A stretch of 64,000 nucleotides of DNA from positions 1-64,000 of the forward strand of contig JADDOH010023014.1 of the NCBI GenBank assembly GCA_016648135.1, read 5' to 3'. Positions within the stretch are counted from its first letter, which is position 1. Each line of letters starts with the position of its first letter. The DNA is from Agrypnia vestita (Eukaryota; Arthropoda; Insecta; Trichoptera; Phryganeidae). Below the pieces are notes generated by a model. It searched no databases and was not told where the DNA came from. It was given only the letters and a program-made list of their open reading frames with translations. Below, piece by piece: positions 12,123 to 27,100 of the stretch. A program made the translations under genes and the position numbers.

Positions 12123-15100
12123 CTGAAAGATACACAAGAAAAATCAATTGTGACAATACCCATAAATAAATTTGTGGCATTAACTTGCTAACTATTTTTG
12201 ATTTGGCTAATTTTAAAAGTCACTATCTTTCATGTGGAATACCAAATTTTTCCATTCACCTTGGCATCTGGTTGTGCTGAATACTAATTTTAATTATCAC
12301 TGATGTCTCCTAGCCTCGTTTTTATATCTAAAGAAAATATAAACTAATACGTTGTAAAATTTGATATTTGGTCTGTCAATTAGAATGTCATTTAGTGGAT
12401 ATTAAAAAAAATGAGCTTTGTATGACTTGAAATGTAAATATAGTTAAACTATTATGATGAGCAGGAATATAAAGATGCAAGTCAATATGCTACAATAACC
12501 ACACCCGTGCAATACTTTACAGATATATGCATCAAATTTTTGGTATTAGCTGTAATTATCGTTTTGAGGCGTTACTTGATAATTTCATCACTCATTCAAA
12601 AATTGGCTGAGTTATAGCAATTTAAAGCTAGTGTGGAAGGAGAATTTTTTAACAAATTGCATTTTTCATGAAACTCCCTTTTTCAGAATGTTAGAGGTGA
12701 CATCTCAAAAACTATTAGGCCGATTTTGTTCTTATCTTAATAATAACATTGTCTACTATGTAGTGTATGATTTCTTTTTATAAAATGCACCGTTTGCTTA
12801 CTATGGATTTTTAACTTTGATTTTTTTAGGAAAATAGTTAAATTATTTCCAAATTCATAATTACGGACGTTACACTAAGTTACGGGAACAGACAGACAGA
12901 CAAACGGACAGACAAAAAAAATTATTATATCTGATTTGACTTGTATTAAAGCGAATGAATTTTTCACATTCAAAATAAGTTACTGTAATGATAGTCCAAT
13001 GTTTTATATAAAATAAGTCAGAAATGTTGAAAAAAAAGTACTATTCATATTAGGTCACGGTTGCTTGAACATTTTCGAACATATTCGAGGTTATTAATGT
13101 TTTTCAAATAACCCTGTATATATTGGAGAATCATTGTTGACATTTAAACAAACATTTTTCTTACCTATACAAATTCTTGGCCCATCACCAAATGGTAAAT
13201 ATGAAAATTTCGGTATTTTCTCGATGTTTTCTGGTGAAAACCTTTCCGGATCAAACTTCAACGGATCTGGGAAGTATTCTGGATCCATATGAAGACCAAA
13301 CACTGATATGGCTATAGTCATTCCGACCGGAACCTTTATTTGTAAGTTATCTGACTCCAGCGTTATCTCTTTAGTACAAACTCTGCTTAGGTGGATCAGA
13401 GGAGGGTAGAGTCTCAAGATTTCTGTTGAAGAATCAATGAAATGATGTAAATTTTTTTCATTTCTCAAAAAATTTGGAATTCATATGTACCTTTTTATTA
13501 TTTTGTAACAGCCAACGTATTTTGTTTCAGTTTAACATATCTGTTATCCGGGGATCAAGAAAAAAAAAATTGATGAACTCAATAGGAGGAGGTACAATAA
13601 GGAAAACTTGATTTTGAAAATGTATATGACTGATACTCACAAAAATAATCAAATATTGTGGAAATACGAGCTTCCATTGGACAGAAAATGGGTACTTAAG
13701 TTAAAAGTTTAAATATTGCATTCAGGATATAGGTTATGAAATGGAATAATGTGTGAATGGGTTTGTTTTTCATCCAAAAGCATACAAATTGTTTGAAGAA
13801 TATTTTTTCTTCTGAATGAAGGCTTGAACTTTGTGGCAAAATTATTATTAAAGTAAAACGCAAATCACATTGTTTGCACCACTTTATTTATTATTTTAAT
13901 AAAGTGGTGAAAACAAAGTGATTTGTGTTTTATTTTAAAAGCATACACTTTTGGGAATGCATTGCTACGCCATGTTCCCAAAAATTATACAGTAGTACCT
14001 TGTTAATTCTAAATTAAAGGGACTCAAAAAAAAATTTGAAATTCAAGGCACAAAAGAAACATTGCGATGAGATTGAAAATTTACCAAAAATCGTAAAACT
14101 TGTGAAAAAAATCAATAACTTTGTAAAAAAACATCAGTACTTTTGCATGTTTTGAGAAATCAATTTGAAAACGCAATATTCATTATGCTAATACAAAGAT
14201 TGCAACATTTCTATTACTAAAGTACTTGATATTGACATATTTATTGTTCTCACTTGCGAAACAAATTGCAATATTTTTTCAATTATGTAAAATTTAAAAA
14301 AAATTGATTTATGTGAACTGAAATCCATTGATTTTAATTAAATTATTTAAATTATTTTTAAAAATTAATTATTTTGTGTTACGAATTATCGGTAATTTAC
14401 TATGTAATTGACATTTTGGGACTTGTGAGTTAGAAAAATTTCTAATTTTAGCGAAATTAAAATTATAGGGGTTCGAATTAACGGGGTTTTACTGTAAATA
14501 CTACTGTATTTTGTCTTTAGCATCTTTGCAAACATATCATTGTCCTATTCAGGACAAGTGTGTGCCTTCCTTAACTCCTTTCCTAGCTTCTCTGTTGCTG
14601 GAACAGTCCACTGCTTTTAGCCTGCTTCTGCTCGTTCATCAGTGGTCTGTTGGGTCTTTGACCTGCTCACATTTCACCTTGTCGCTATTCGGTCACCATC
14701 ATTTAATTTTGACACCCGGTGTCGTACGTTGTCGAGTGCAGTTTGATCATGTATCCACACTTTCGTGTCTTGTTCATATGGTTATTTTCCAAATATGAAT
14801 ATTTCCGTGGTTCTTTGAGCCATATTGAGCATTGTCCCTATGGCATCAATAAGTGTCTGTTTAATATTGCTTTTCCTGGAGAGATAGTATGCTTTGCTGA
14901 AAGACTTGTTTTTAGGAGTCCTGGCATAAGTATTTGAATACAGTTTTGTGGTTTCTGAATCGTACGCGGCAAAGTGTTATTGATTTTAATATCTAAAGAT
15001 TTATTATGCAAAAATTAGTTAATATATAAATAGTGTTGTACTTTCCATATTTATAGTTGTATATTATTTTAGATATACTCGAATGATGTCAAAGGTGCAC

Positions 15101-18100
15101 AGGAAGAACATGACGGTAACAGTAATAATAAGAAAAATAAAAAAAAGAGTAAACCGATAATAGATGATGCTGGAAATAAAGAATGTAAGAAAAGAAATAA
15201 CGGGGGTCGGAAGAGAAAATTAGGAAATCAAACTAGGACCGAGAGAAGAGACAGCAAATACATAAACCAAACTTATGTAAATTCCAAAAATCAACAAATT
15301 CTTCCAAAAATTTTTGAGGATTTTAACTGCAACTGTCCATTGAAGTGTGCTGAAAATATTTCGGCTGCCGTGCGATTAAAAGAATTTGAAAGATTTTACT
15401 CTTTAGGATCATACGGAGCCCAGAATTTGTTTCTCCTAGAAAGGGTCGACGAAATTTTTAAAAAACGGTCATACACTCAAAATAAACCCGCAACGCCCAA
15501 GCATCAAAAAACATTTACTAGAATCTATCACCTGAATAATGTTCACATTTGCAAAGAAATGTTTGTCAAGACGTTGAAAATTTCACCGGGACGCGTTACA
15601 ACTGTTCTGAACAAAATCAGGAGTGGAGAAGGACTTATAGATAGACGAGGAAGTCTAGGAGGACATAATAAAATACCAGAAGCTAAAATATCTGATATTA
15701 TCGAACAGATAAAATGTATATTACAATCTACACCTCCCAGTTCACACTCGGATGTTATATCATCATCACAACCAGGGCGGAACACCTTAAAAAACATGTA
15801 TAATGCATATAAAGGCAACAGGTTGTCCGAGGAAGCGGTTAGTTTTTCAAAATACAAAGCAATTTATTATAAGCATTTCAAATACGCTAGTGACATTTCA
15901 AATAGTGCTGAGAATTTAAACAAGACTGTAGACAAGACAGAAGGGTTCCAAAATATATTTTTGAATTCTTTATCTACTGATACACCCATAGAAAAGGATA
16001 CACCACAATTTGTGTCTCAGATCCCTTCATCCAAATCAAAGCCAAAAGCTGTTACCGCGAGCAAGTCGAAAAATTTTCAGAAAATATTTCTGAATTCTTT
16101 GACAAATTTATCAATGCCTTATTTGAAATATCAAACTTATTCTTCAGATTCAAAAAGTAATCATATCCCCTTCTTTGATGTACCAATTATTGAAACCAAC
16201 TTATTGAACAAGTCAAAAAGTTTTATTGAATCAGTTTCGGCGAGTGCTTTAAATTCCGATGTCGAAGATTCAGTATCGTTGTCAAATGAAATTGCTCTTG
16301 AATTGACAGTCGCAAAACCGCTCAAACAATTTGTTGAAGCAAAGGAAGGTTTGAAAAGAGGAAGAAAAAGAAAATTTGATCAAACCAGAGAAGAGAGAAA
16401 AAATAATAAGTATATAAATAGTACTTACATCAATTCAAGAAATGAGGAAGTTCTTCCAAAGGTTTTTGAAGAGTTTGATTGCCGTTGCCCTTTAAAGTGT
16501 TCAGAAAAAATACCGGTCAGCGTGCGCTTAGAAGAATTTGATTGTTTTCATAAACTGGGGTCGTACGCTGCCCAGAATTTATTTCTTCTCGAAAGGATTG
16601 AAGAAATACCGAAAAAAAGGTGCTACACCAAGAATAAACCTCCGACTCCCAATCATGAAAGGACTTTCACGAGGATTTACACCCTCGGCAGAATTAGAAT
16701 ATGTCAAAAAATGTTCTTGAAATCGTTGAAGATTTCTTCAGGTCGGGTCAGCACCGTATTGAAGAAAGGAAGGAATGGTCAGGGGCTAATAGACAATAGG
16801 GGTGCGAGCGGAGGACACAACAAAATTTCCAGCGAAGCGAAATGTGGAGTGATCAGTCATATAAACAGTGTCGTACAATCTATTTCTTTCAATCACTGGA
16901 CGGAAAATAAACAAGATTTTTCATTCCCACCGGAATATACGTTAAAAAAAATGTTTGAAATGTACAAGGAAAAAATGAACGACAGCAAAATAGTAAGCTT
17001 TTCAAAATACAAAGCGATATTTTATAAAGAATTCAAATCGGAACCCAGAATTGAATCATAATTTATACATGTAATGTTGTTGAAATATATCTTTGAATTG
17101 AATAAAATTTTATGAATTATTGCAAATTATGTTCTAACACCTACGTCAACTGCAGTTTGAATTCTGAACACATAGATGGTGTACAATGTATGAAAGTGAA
17201 GTCCGTAGCTGGTAAAAAAGAAATGGCACTCATATGTGTGTGTGCCAAATTCATTATTTTACAAGGCTTACAAGGATCTACCATTGTGTTGTAATAAAAG
17301 CAAAAGAATTTTGGGACATTTTATGGACAACACGTCTTAGACATTGTGAGCATGGAACATGTTAATAAAGGATCTTTTAGGTAGTTTGGTCATGTAGAAT
17401 GTCATGAAGATTAGAATGAACAAGGGTGGCAGAAGGGTGGTAGAGAGGATGGCAAGAAATATATACGATACAAGTGTTTATGGCGTCAGGAATGCAGGAC
17501 GTACTCGGAAAACTTGGCATTACCTGGTAAACCAAATACAGTAATTGTGATCAAGCTCGAAGAGCGTGTTCATACATACTAATGTCATGATTGTGTATGA
17601 TTGTGGATGCGGCAAGACTTGTGTCACAGGACATAGGAATGTGGTATTTTGACTTATCTGCCCAGTCCTGCAGAAACAGCATGATGGTAAGTTTATTAGT
17701 TTTATTTAAGAACACACCTGAAACAACCATGTCTAGGTACTCCAGTTGATTGATATCTTCATAACTTATTTCTCCAGTAGCAGCTGCCGCCTTGTCTAGT
17801 TCATTTCTTAGTTTTGACTGCACATGTGGATTACAAGCGATCTAGGAAAACATGAAAATTTTAAAATGCCATAATAAAATCCAAATATTCTGCTGTGGTG
17901 TACTGCATTAGTATCATCGTACCCTCCTCAAATGACATTAGGTACATACCAATGGGGCCGTACATGAAGTTTGCCTAATGGTGGGTATGTATTAAGCTAT
18001 GTCACTGCCTATCCTGATAAAGGCCTAACTCAAAAATCAAATTTTATTGATTAAAAAATTAACTAAGTCGGATATGGGTACAGACTGAACGGAATAAGTG

Positions 18101-21100
18101 TGCACTGGACATTTTCAAAAGGAATATTTTGAGTCAGTTTTAAAAAAAATAGTTTTGGCATAGACATAGTAACTATGTATTTGCTAAAATTGAGCTCTAT
18201 CAAAAATGATAATATGAAATGTTATGAAAATCATCCAAAAATGCGTGAAACGATAAGGTAAGTCAGTAATAACTTTTTCCAAAGAAAACTAAACAGTTTA
18301 AAAGACAACTTACTTATTAGAAAAGAGATTTTTATAAATGTGTAAATGTAAAACAATTTTAAATGGGTCCAATTATGAGTAATTAGCGTAAACAAAAACT
18401 ATCCATGCATATCGAGGCAGCCAACTGAAATAAGTATACACAAGATTACCCAATTTTAGGGATCGCGACATAATATGTAGGAGATACCACAAGGTACAGT
18501 GAAATACGCAAGGACACCCCGCACAATAAATGACACGAATTGTTAGTTTCTATAACTTTAAAAAAAAATTGAATTGTGTGACCTAAAATGTATTGATTTA
18601 TGATGCAAGTGTCTGAAAATTATTTTGAATTACGAATTGCTGCTGTTTTAAAATTATCGAGGTTAGTCAACCATGAAATAAACATTTTGAGTTTTCTATT
18701 TTTTTTAAATTATGGTGAAATTTGAATAATTGGGGTTTTACTGTATCTTTCAAATAATACTAATTTTGATAATGCACCTGTTAAGTTAATCTCAACAGGT
18801 AGTATTATAGTTTCAACATACTTCATAAAGACCAAAAGACATGGGGCCACTTGTAGTTTCCGATCCATCCAAAAGCATTCCAAATATTCTTCCAGCTAGG
18901 TCAACTTCATCGTAGCCTAAAAAGAGATTGACAAATGTTATTTGAACTCATTAACTTTGATAAGTTTAAAAAAAAATTGTTTAAGGGGTCATGACTAGTC
19001 AGAATTCAGAAACAAAGTTTTTATATTTCTTCAGTTTTCAGAACATACCCTGAAAATTTTAAGTCAATATAACAAATTATTTAAACAGAGTTTTAACAAA
19101 CTAACTAACTAACTAACTAACATACATCTTCTCATACACTTCTACGATTGTTGCGGCTTTTAACAGGGCCATCCTCAAATACTTGTAGTACCTGATCGTG
19201 CCAGGTCTTTCGCGGACGCCCTCTATTCCTGTTGCCTTCAACATTCGCCTCATATATTTTCTTAACCATCCTTTCCTCGTTCATACGTTCCACATGACCA
19301 AACCATCTCAGCACTCCTTTCTTTATTCTATCTACCACACTACAGCCAGCATTGCATTCACTTCTAATTTGTTCATTCCTCACTCTATCGACCAAAGATT
19401 TTCCACACAAGCGTCTTAGTGACCGCATTTCAACCGCATTCAGTCTACTTTCATTCCTCTTTTGCCAATTCCAGGCTTCACTTCCATACATAAGGGTTGG
19501 CACTAGAACGCCATTATGTACCGCTAGTCTTGCTTCTTTTGACAGATTCTTATTGGCCATAATTGCATTTAGTGCACCATTAACTTTGTTTCCCGCAGTT
19601 ACTCTCCTTTCGATATCATTCTCAGCCTTGCCGTCTCTACTAAACATACTTCCCAAATACACAAACTCGTTCACTTGTTCTAATCATTCGTTGTTTATAA
19701 TTACATCACACTTAGTCACTCTTTCGTCTCTCTCGAATACCATCACTTTCGATTTGCTGACATTCATCAGAAGTTCACTCTGCATGCATACCTCGGACAT
19801 CCTGGATACCAAGCACTGCAGATCAGCTTCACTGTTAGCCACTAATACTGCATCGTCTGCGTATAGCAGACAGGATATGGTGAGTCCGTCCATTTTCGCT
19901 CCAACTTCTAGATCCTTCAGTTCTTTCATACAATTATCCATATACAGGTTGAAAAGCCATGGTGACATTACGCATCCCTGTTTGACACCTTTTGTAATAT
20001 CAAACCATGATGTGAATGTCCCATTAATTCGCACGCAAGCACTACTTCCTTCGTACAGGGATGCAATTGCCTGTATGAGTTTACTCTTCACCCATATTCA
20101 GACAAAACCTTCCATAACTTTCGTCTTATCACTCTGTCATACGCTTTTTGGAGATCCACAAAGGCACAAAAAAGTTTTTGGTTCTTTGCCAAAAACTTTT
20201 CGGTCATCTGGCGCAGTGAGAAAATCTGGTCCATGCATCCTCTTCCACTCATGAAGGCTCCTTGTACATCCCACACTTTTTCTTTCGTTGTCAACCTCAC
20301 TCTTTCTATCAAAATTCTCGCATACAGTTTGCCAACAGAGCTCAATAGGCTAATGGCCCGATAATTCGCGCAGTCCATTCGCGACCCTTTTCCTTTGTAT
20401 AGAGGCATGATAACAGCTCTTCTCCAATCCTTAGGAGTGTAGCTGCCCTCTAAACATTGGTTGAAGAGTCTATGAAGCCACGTGAGTATTACTGGACCAC
20501 CACCCTTAATGTACTCGGCAGCAACATTGTCATAACCCACAGCCTTGCCATTCTTCATGTGCTTCAATGCTCTTTTAATTTCTTCCACAGTTATTTCATT
20601 CACACTGTCGTCACTATTCATAAATCCGTTGGACGCCTCAAAGGAGTCCTCACTCACATTCCCATTACTCTCATACATTTCTTCAAAAAATTCCTTCCAT
20701 CTATCTTTTATTTCATTCTCGTTTCTAAGCATCTTTCCATTCTTTGACATAATAGCATTCACACAACCTCTTTTCGTACCACTTCGAGACGAGAAGTTTT
20801 AACAATTTTAAGAAAGCATTTTATCGCAATGTAAATATAAACAACACTTTAAATCTTATCCAAGTCATATTTTCCAGATCGGTGACCGTAATATCTCGAA
20901 AACTATGCAATTTTTTCTAATTTTACAAATATTTTCTACATCAAATCTACCTACAGCGAATTCGGTATTTTATAAAAGATTTTTTTTTTAAAATAATAAA
21001 TAAATAAATATAACTTTATTCAAGAATTTAAAGAATTTTTTTTTCATTTCAATAAAAACAGTAATTTTTTAGCGTGAAATCAAAACTTTTACTTCAAATC

Positions 21101-24100
21101 TTCGCCATTTTTTTAGCAAATTAATATTTTTCAAAATCCTTCGATCAAGTACATGTATATGATATGGAATAATAACCCATTTAATTTTTTTTCAAAGGAC
21201 CCGAATCCGAACAGGTGTGGTCACCGCAAAACCCGTTTTTTCAAAAGCGACCTGGGTCAATGGCTGTATCTTATCCATTTAATAATATTTTTTTGTAAAA
21301 AAGGTGTGTCCAGATTCTTGAAATAGTATGACACTATTAATTTTTAAAAGTACACTTATAAAATTTTATAAGTCTGACTAGCAGTTGCAGTGGAATGTTC
21401 GTGTCAGGTTAACTGCTATGACTATTAAAACCTGCAGCATTATTTTGTCTTAAGTGACATAAAAAGTAATTTAATGTTTGTAAAAGTTTTATAAATCTAT
21501 TAGAAATTTTTCCAAGCTTAGTGGCTAAACTATTGCCAGGTACAGTAGCCGGCAAACATCTTGAAATTTTTCGGCGTAGTGGGGGGGAAGTTTGTACCTG
21601 TACATGTACCATTCCACCAACGAGACCCAAATTTTGTATTCTGCGCATTTCCCCACTACGCCAAAAAATTTCAAGAAGTTTTCCGGTTGTACCGCTGTTG
21701 ATAACTAAATGTTATCCACTCTTTGTATCAATTTAACATTCGGCTCTCAATATGTCTCATCTAAAAGGTCATGTGAGTAAAAACAACTTAATGAAAAATT
21801 TTCGACAGAAGCTTACCAGGTTTTCCATCTTGTTTACAATATTGTGTTAAAGCATTGTAAATGTCATTATTTGGCAATCCAGTCTTTTTTTGACATTCCA
21901 TTATATCTTTAGCAATGGCTATTGCTTTTTCGTCGATTTCCTTAGAGACAAATCTGGAGATAAATCGAAACGAAATAAATTGACATTCGAAATAACGAAA
22001 TAAATTCAAGCATCGAAGGACATAGTACATATGTATTAAAGAACTGTGTTATGTTTACACACATCAGAATGTCTCAGTGGTGTAGTTATCATTAATATTT
22101 AATAACAGCTGATCCACAATCATTCATATTTAATAACAAGCTAATCTTTAGAACTCATGTTCCCATGAATTGATTTGGAAAATATCTTGATAAACAATAA
22201 AAAATTCATCTCACTGTCCAAAAAAAGTATGCAGATATCTAAATTGTTCAAAATTGTCATTAAATTAAAAGTATCATGTCAGTATTACACTCGTATAATG
22301 ATAAAGCGTCATGTTTGGATAAAAATGTCCTTAGGTTTTCACGGCCGTTCAGAATCTTCTGTGTATAGTTTTCTGGGATATTCTGCCGTGTATATGTGAC
22401 CTCTCTGGCCAATGTTTCGGATCCCATTGTAGGGTCCATCATCAGGGCTGATGTGATGAGTGTGTGTGTGTCGATGTGTAAGTTAAGTATTGCCTTGCAA
22501 TACCGTACTGAAGTCAGGGTGTCTCCAAGTTTGTGTTATGTTAAGTACTGGATTGCAGTACCGTGTCGAAAGCAGGGTGTGTGTGTCTTGATGTAGTGTG
22601 TTGTGAATCTACTAACGGATGTCGGACTGTGCAGATCGTCGATTTAATTTCTCCTGCAGCGCTGGATACCACGAGGTTTTCCCACTTAGGGATGACGGTC
22701 TTAAGTTAAAAACGTATATACAGACAATACTAAGCAACTACATACAAATTATCTTTTCGTTAGATACAATACCTTACTTAGCATATTATGCTTTTACTAA
22801 TGTGTTGTAATTAGATTAAATGAAAACATTAAGTAGGTAAGTAAAATAGACATTTTTATATTTGATACTTTTATTAAAATCTTGTGTGTCTGTCTGTTGT
22901 CTACTATGTAACTAAATTTTATGCTTTTACTGTAACATTTGAAGCTTTGTGTCGATTCTACGTAACTCCAAAAACAATAACAAAGCCTTTCAAGAAATAA
23001 ATGAAGGTACGGACACAAAGTATGTAGGTATAATAACCAATCATAAATTATTTAAATCAATCAAAAAAATATTTTTTATAATTTTTCGCATATATCTACT
23101 ATAATTCCTTGCTTTTTTTTTCAACATCCAATGTTATGTGAAATTACACCGTTATGTATTTGAGACACCTGAAAAAACTATTTTAATTTTACCTTAATGT
23201 AAATATTTTTCCCAGCCACGGAGCAGCCGTGAACACTGTTGTCAGTAAGCCATTTAAGAAAGTTGAAACAAATATGGACTTTGTGATGATCCGGAATGGG
23301 TTCATTGGGTTTTCAAATGAATTAACGTCTACTCCAAACACTCCCCAAATTATTGAATCGGTGAAGAATGTTGTGATCAACTGCAATGAGATTCAATATT
23401 TGTATTGAATGATGCTTGTTATTTGCAATTCTACATTAAAGTTATCGAGTTTACGACATAGAAAGTTCTATTGTTGAAGTAATCAGGTAGCTATCTTGTA
23501 AAGCTTTTTTTAAATATTTTAATTTCATATATTTGTTGGCTATCAATGTTACCGATGCCTCCTAACTCATACTTTTTTATATGAATTAGTGTTTGACGTG
23601 ATAATAGATCTTCAACAATGATATACATATACATTTAAGACCTAAATATTTAAGTATTGTTTGTGAAAATAATTTTTAATTTTTTTTATGAGCTGTCACA
23701 GTAAGGTTAAAAATGTGTCTATATAAATATATAAAAAAATTAAAATTGTTTTAGTAACATTAACTCATTGTAAGAAAATATTGACAAAAATAACATTTCT
23801 ATTATTATTATAATAATAATATTTCAAATAGTGCAAAAATCCTTCAGCAACATATATTTGAAAGTAGGAATGGAAGCTCTTGACCATAAATCTTAAATTT
23901 TTGCCACAATAATATTAAAACAATCTCACGCATTTATGTATATGTATTCAAGAAGAATTATCGGGTATGAAGAACTGAACGATTACTGGTTGGAACTGTA
24001 ATCGGAACTTGCATTAAAAAAACAATTGAATAATCAATTTCAATCCGGAGGCAGATTAATATATCAGAATGTAATAATATACCATACATGTTATTTTGAG

Positions 24101-27100
24101 ATCATTCAGCACCTTTATATTGCTGTGCCCCTTAAAGTACAAAAAATTTTTTGGCCCACCTTAATGTATGTATTTATTATACTAAAATAATAATAATAAT
24201 AAATAATAAAATAATAATAATACGTACGTCTCTAGTTTCAAGTGTAGTCTGTGAACTTTCTTTGATCAGCTTTGAAATGTGGTCCACCATGATTTGGCAC
24301 CTGCTGTTCATGCTGGAGTACAGGTTCTTGACTTTCCCTGGAGACATGTGCGGAACCCATCTGGACCTGACTGCCTTCCATCTGCTACCCTTGTTGGAGA
24401 ATGGATTAGTCGCCCATATACGGTCCTTTTCTAAGTCTACCTTAATAGTTTAAAAATAAAGATAAACGATTTAAATGTAAAATAAATAGTTTCTGAAGTC
24501 AGTCATCAACTTATATAGTATACGACATAGGTTTTTTGTGAACGTGCAGTTTTAGAACATGGTTCTACGATATTTGTACAAAAATTGTACGAATAAATGG
24601 GAAAGATATACAGAAAAACTTATCCATCGAAAAATTATTTATTATTTTATTAATCCCAGAATTTTTTTTCAATTATTTAAATGTTTTGACTCGCTTTGAA
24701 AAAATCATTTGCAATAAATTTTTTTGACATTTTTATTCCTTGCAAGAATTTTTTTTGTGAAATACCTAAAGGATTTAACAGAGCTAGTCCACGATACAAT
24801 ACAGATGGATTCCTGCCTTCATTATGAGTGGAAAATGTTCAAAAGCAACCTAATATCAATAGTTATGGAGATATGCGACATCAAAGTTTGCTATTTTTTC
24901 AAAATATAATATATATATATATATATATATATTAGGGATGGGTCGTCGACGTATTTACCGTCGACGAAACGAGACCGTCCACGTCCATCCATCGACGAGA
25001 CGATCAACTAGTTGAATTCGTCAACTAGTTGACGCGTCAACTTCGTTACGCGGACGTTCTATCTAAACATCGGGACGATGGTCAACTGTCTACGGTTCGA
25101 CGCGACGCTTCTCGACGGCTCAAGTTGGCTATTTTTAAGACGTTAATTTTTAAAATTTAAAGAAGTTCGAAGGAATATAGTTTCGCGGAAAGTAAAACCG
25201 CTACTTGTGCTTATATGTAAAAAGAAATATTTTATTATTTATATGTTTACGCACATTATAGGCTTTCACATAGTGTTTTATATACTTCTTTCTAAATATA
25301 ATAAAAAAAGAAGTAGGTGTACACAACAATATCAGGTGTAAGTAGTAAAATATTAGCTCAATAAAAAATAAAATAATTAAACAGAATTGTTTTATTTTAT
25401 ACAGCGTAAAATTGGGAATTCACCGAATCGTCGCACGTGACATCACAAAAAATCAAGTAAAAAAATAATAGATCATAGCTTATTAAGCCTATCTCGCCCT
25501 ACGCATGTATTCAAATTTCAAATCTCTAGTCATAGTTCGCCTGCCCTACACAGCATCATGCACTCTATGCGTAGCCTAGTACTTTAGAGTTGAATGAAAT
25601 TAACCGTCGAGCCGTCTATGACGTCTATGGCATCTACAAGTCGACAGCGAGAGATGAGAGAGAAATAAACGGAGACGTTTTGTCTTGCTCTCGCTCGTTG
25701 CTTAGCATTGCGTTAATCTCGAATCGTCCACCGACCACGGCGTCCGCTGTCCACTGTCTACGAATTCAACTAGTCCATGCGATAAACGTAAACGGTCGAC
25801 GCGTCGATGCAACGTCAACGGTTGATTTCAACTAGTCCGTCCATTCAACGCCCATCCCTAAGATATATATATATATATATACAGTCGAACTCGGTCATAA
25901 CGAGTGCGACGGGACCGACTAAATTTGCTTCTTATAGCCGGGACTCCTTATATGCGGGATAGGTAAATTTCACATTCTAAATTTTTTTGATTATGTGAGG
26001 TTATTTTCAAGAGCAGCTAATTAAACATCCTTATTTTTCTAGAGCGATGAAACTGTAGAAGACGATATTGAAAACTTTTTACAGACTTCGTATTTTTTGG
26101 CGCCGCGTTCTATTTCACAAATAATTTTGACTTTTTCCCGAACCGAGAGACACTTTCGTTTGTTCGATGGAACGCTTATAACCGAGAATGATCGTATGGG
26201 AATATGCGCAAATCAAAATCAATTCACAGTTTTGCTCATTATAGCCGAGATATCCTTATATCCTGAGCTCGTTAACCGAGTTCGACTGTATATATAATTT
26301 AAGTTTTTGCAAGGTTTTTATACATATTTTATAAATACAAATGGGATTATGAAATTCAAAAAAAAATATCACATAAAGATAAAAAAATTATCAATGTATA
26401 CCGGGTTAGGTTAGACCTTGAGACCATCGTTGCAAAAATCGCCTTAAAGTGAAGGAAGTGTTATATTATAATGTGTGAATTATCGGAGTCAAGAAATAAA
26501 ATAATAATTGATAACGTAACTTTCACTTTAGAGATTGATTACATTGCTTAAAGATAAATTTTAGATCAGTTGCTATCGTTATCAAAAACTCGTAAATAGT
26601 AATAAATCTGAATGTTAAATACAACGTAAATGGTTGTTCATTTGATTTAAGATATATGTAATATTTCAAATCTGCCAGATAAGTAAGTAGCAATCAATTC
26701 GAGCTTGATTTAATAACAGTGCATAAGATAAGAATAGAAAAATCCCAATTTAGAAAAACCAATCACACTTAATTACAGATAATGCGAAAGTCGCCTTCTT
26801 ATTTATTTTTGTGATAAATTTTAAACCATATAGAAACAACTTTTTTTCCTTTAAAATAAAATATATTTCACGGAAAATTATTGAAAGAAAATCTTGAAAA
26901 GTAAAACTGTATCGAGATAAAAATCTCATCCTGTATACACCATCATGCTTATATCAATTAAAATATTTATCCCCTATCTTCTATAATTGCTTTAAATAGG
27001 AGTTGTTATTGCATACTTTACAACAATACATGCTAAATGCAGTAAAAATTAGAAGTAATCGTTTACAATGTCTAAAATGTGTGTCATTTATGTAACTCTG

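Noticed and set aside
19101..19121. Telomere-like (TTAG)n run
   Set aside because: Close to the arthropod telomere unit TTAGG but it is a 4-mer directly at the end of a LINE, so it is the element tail.
19352..20254. 300-codon plus-strand open frame
   Set aside because: It is the reverse complement of the LINE RT frames on the minus strand and has no domain of its own.
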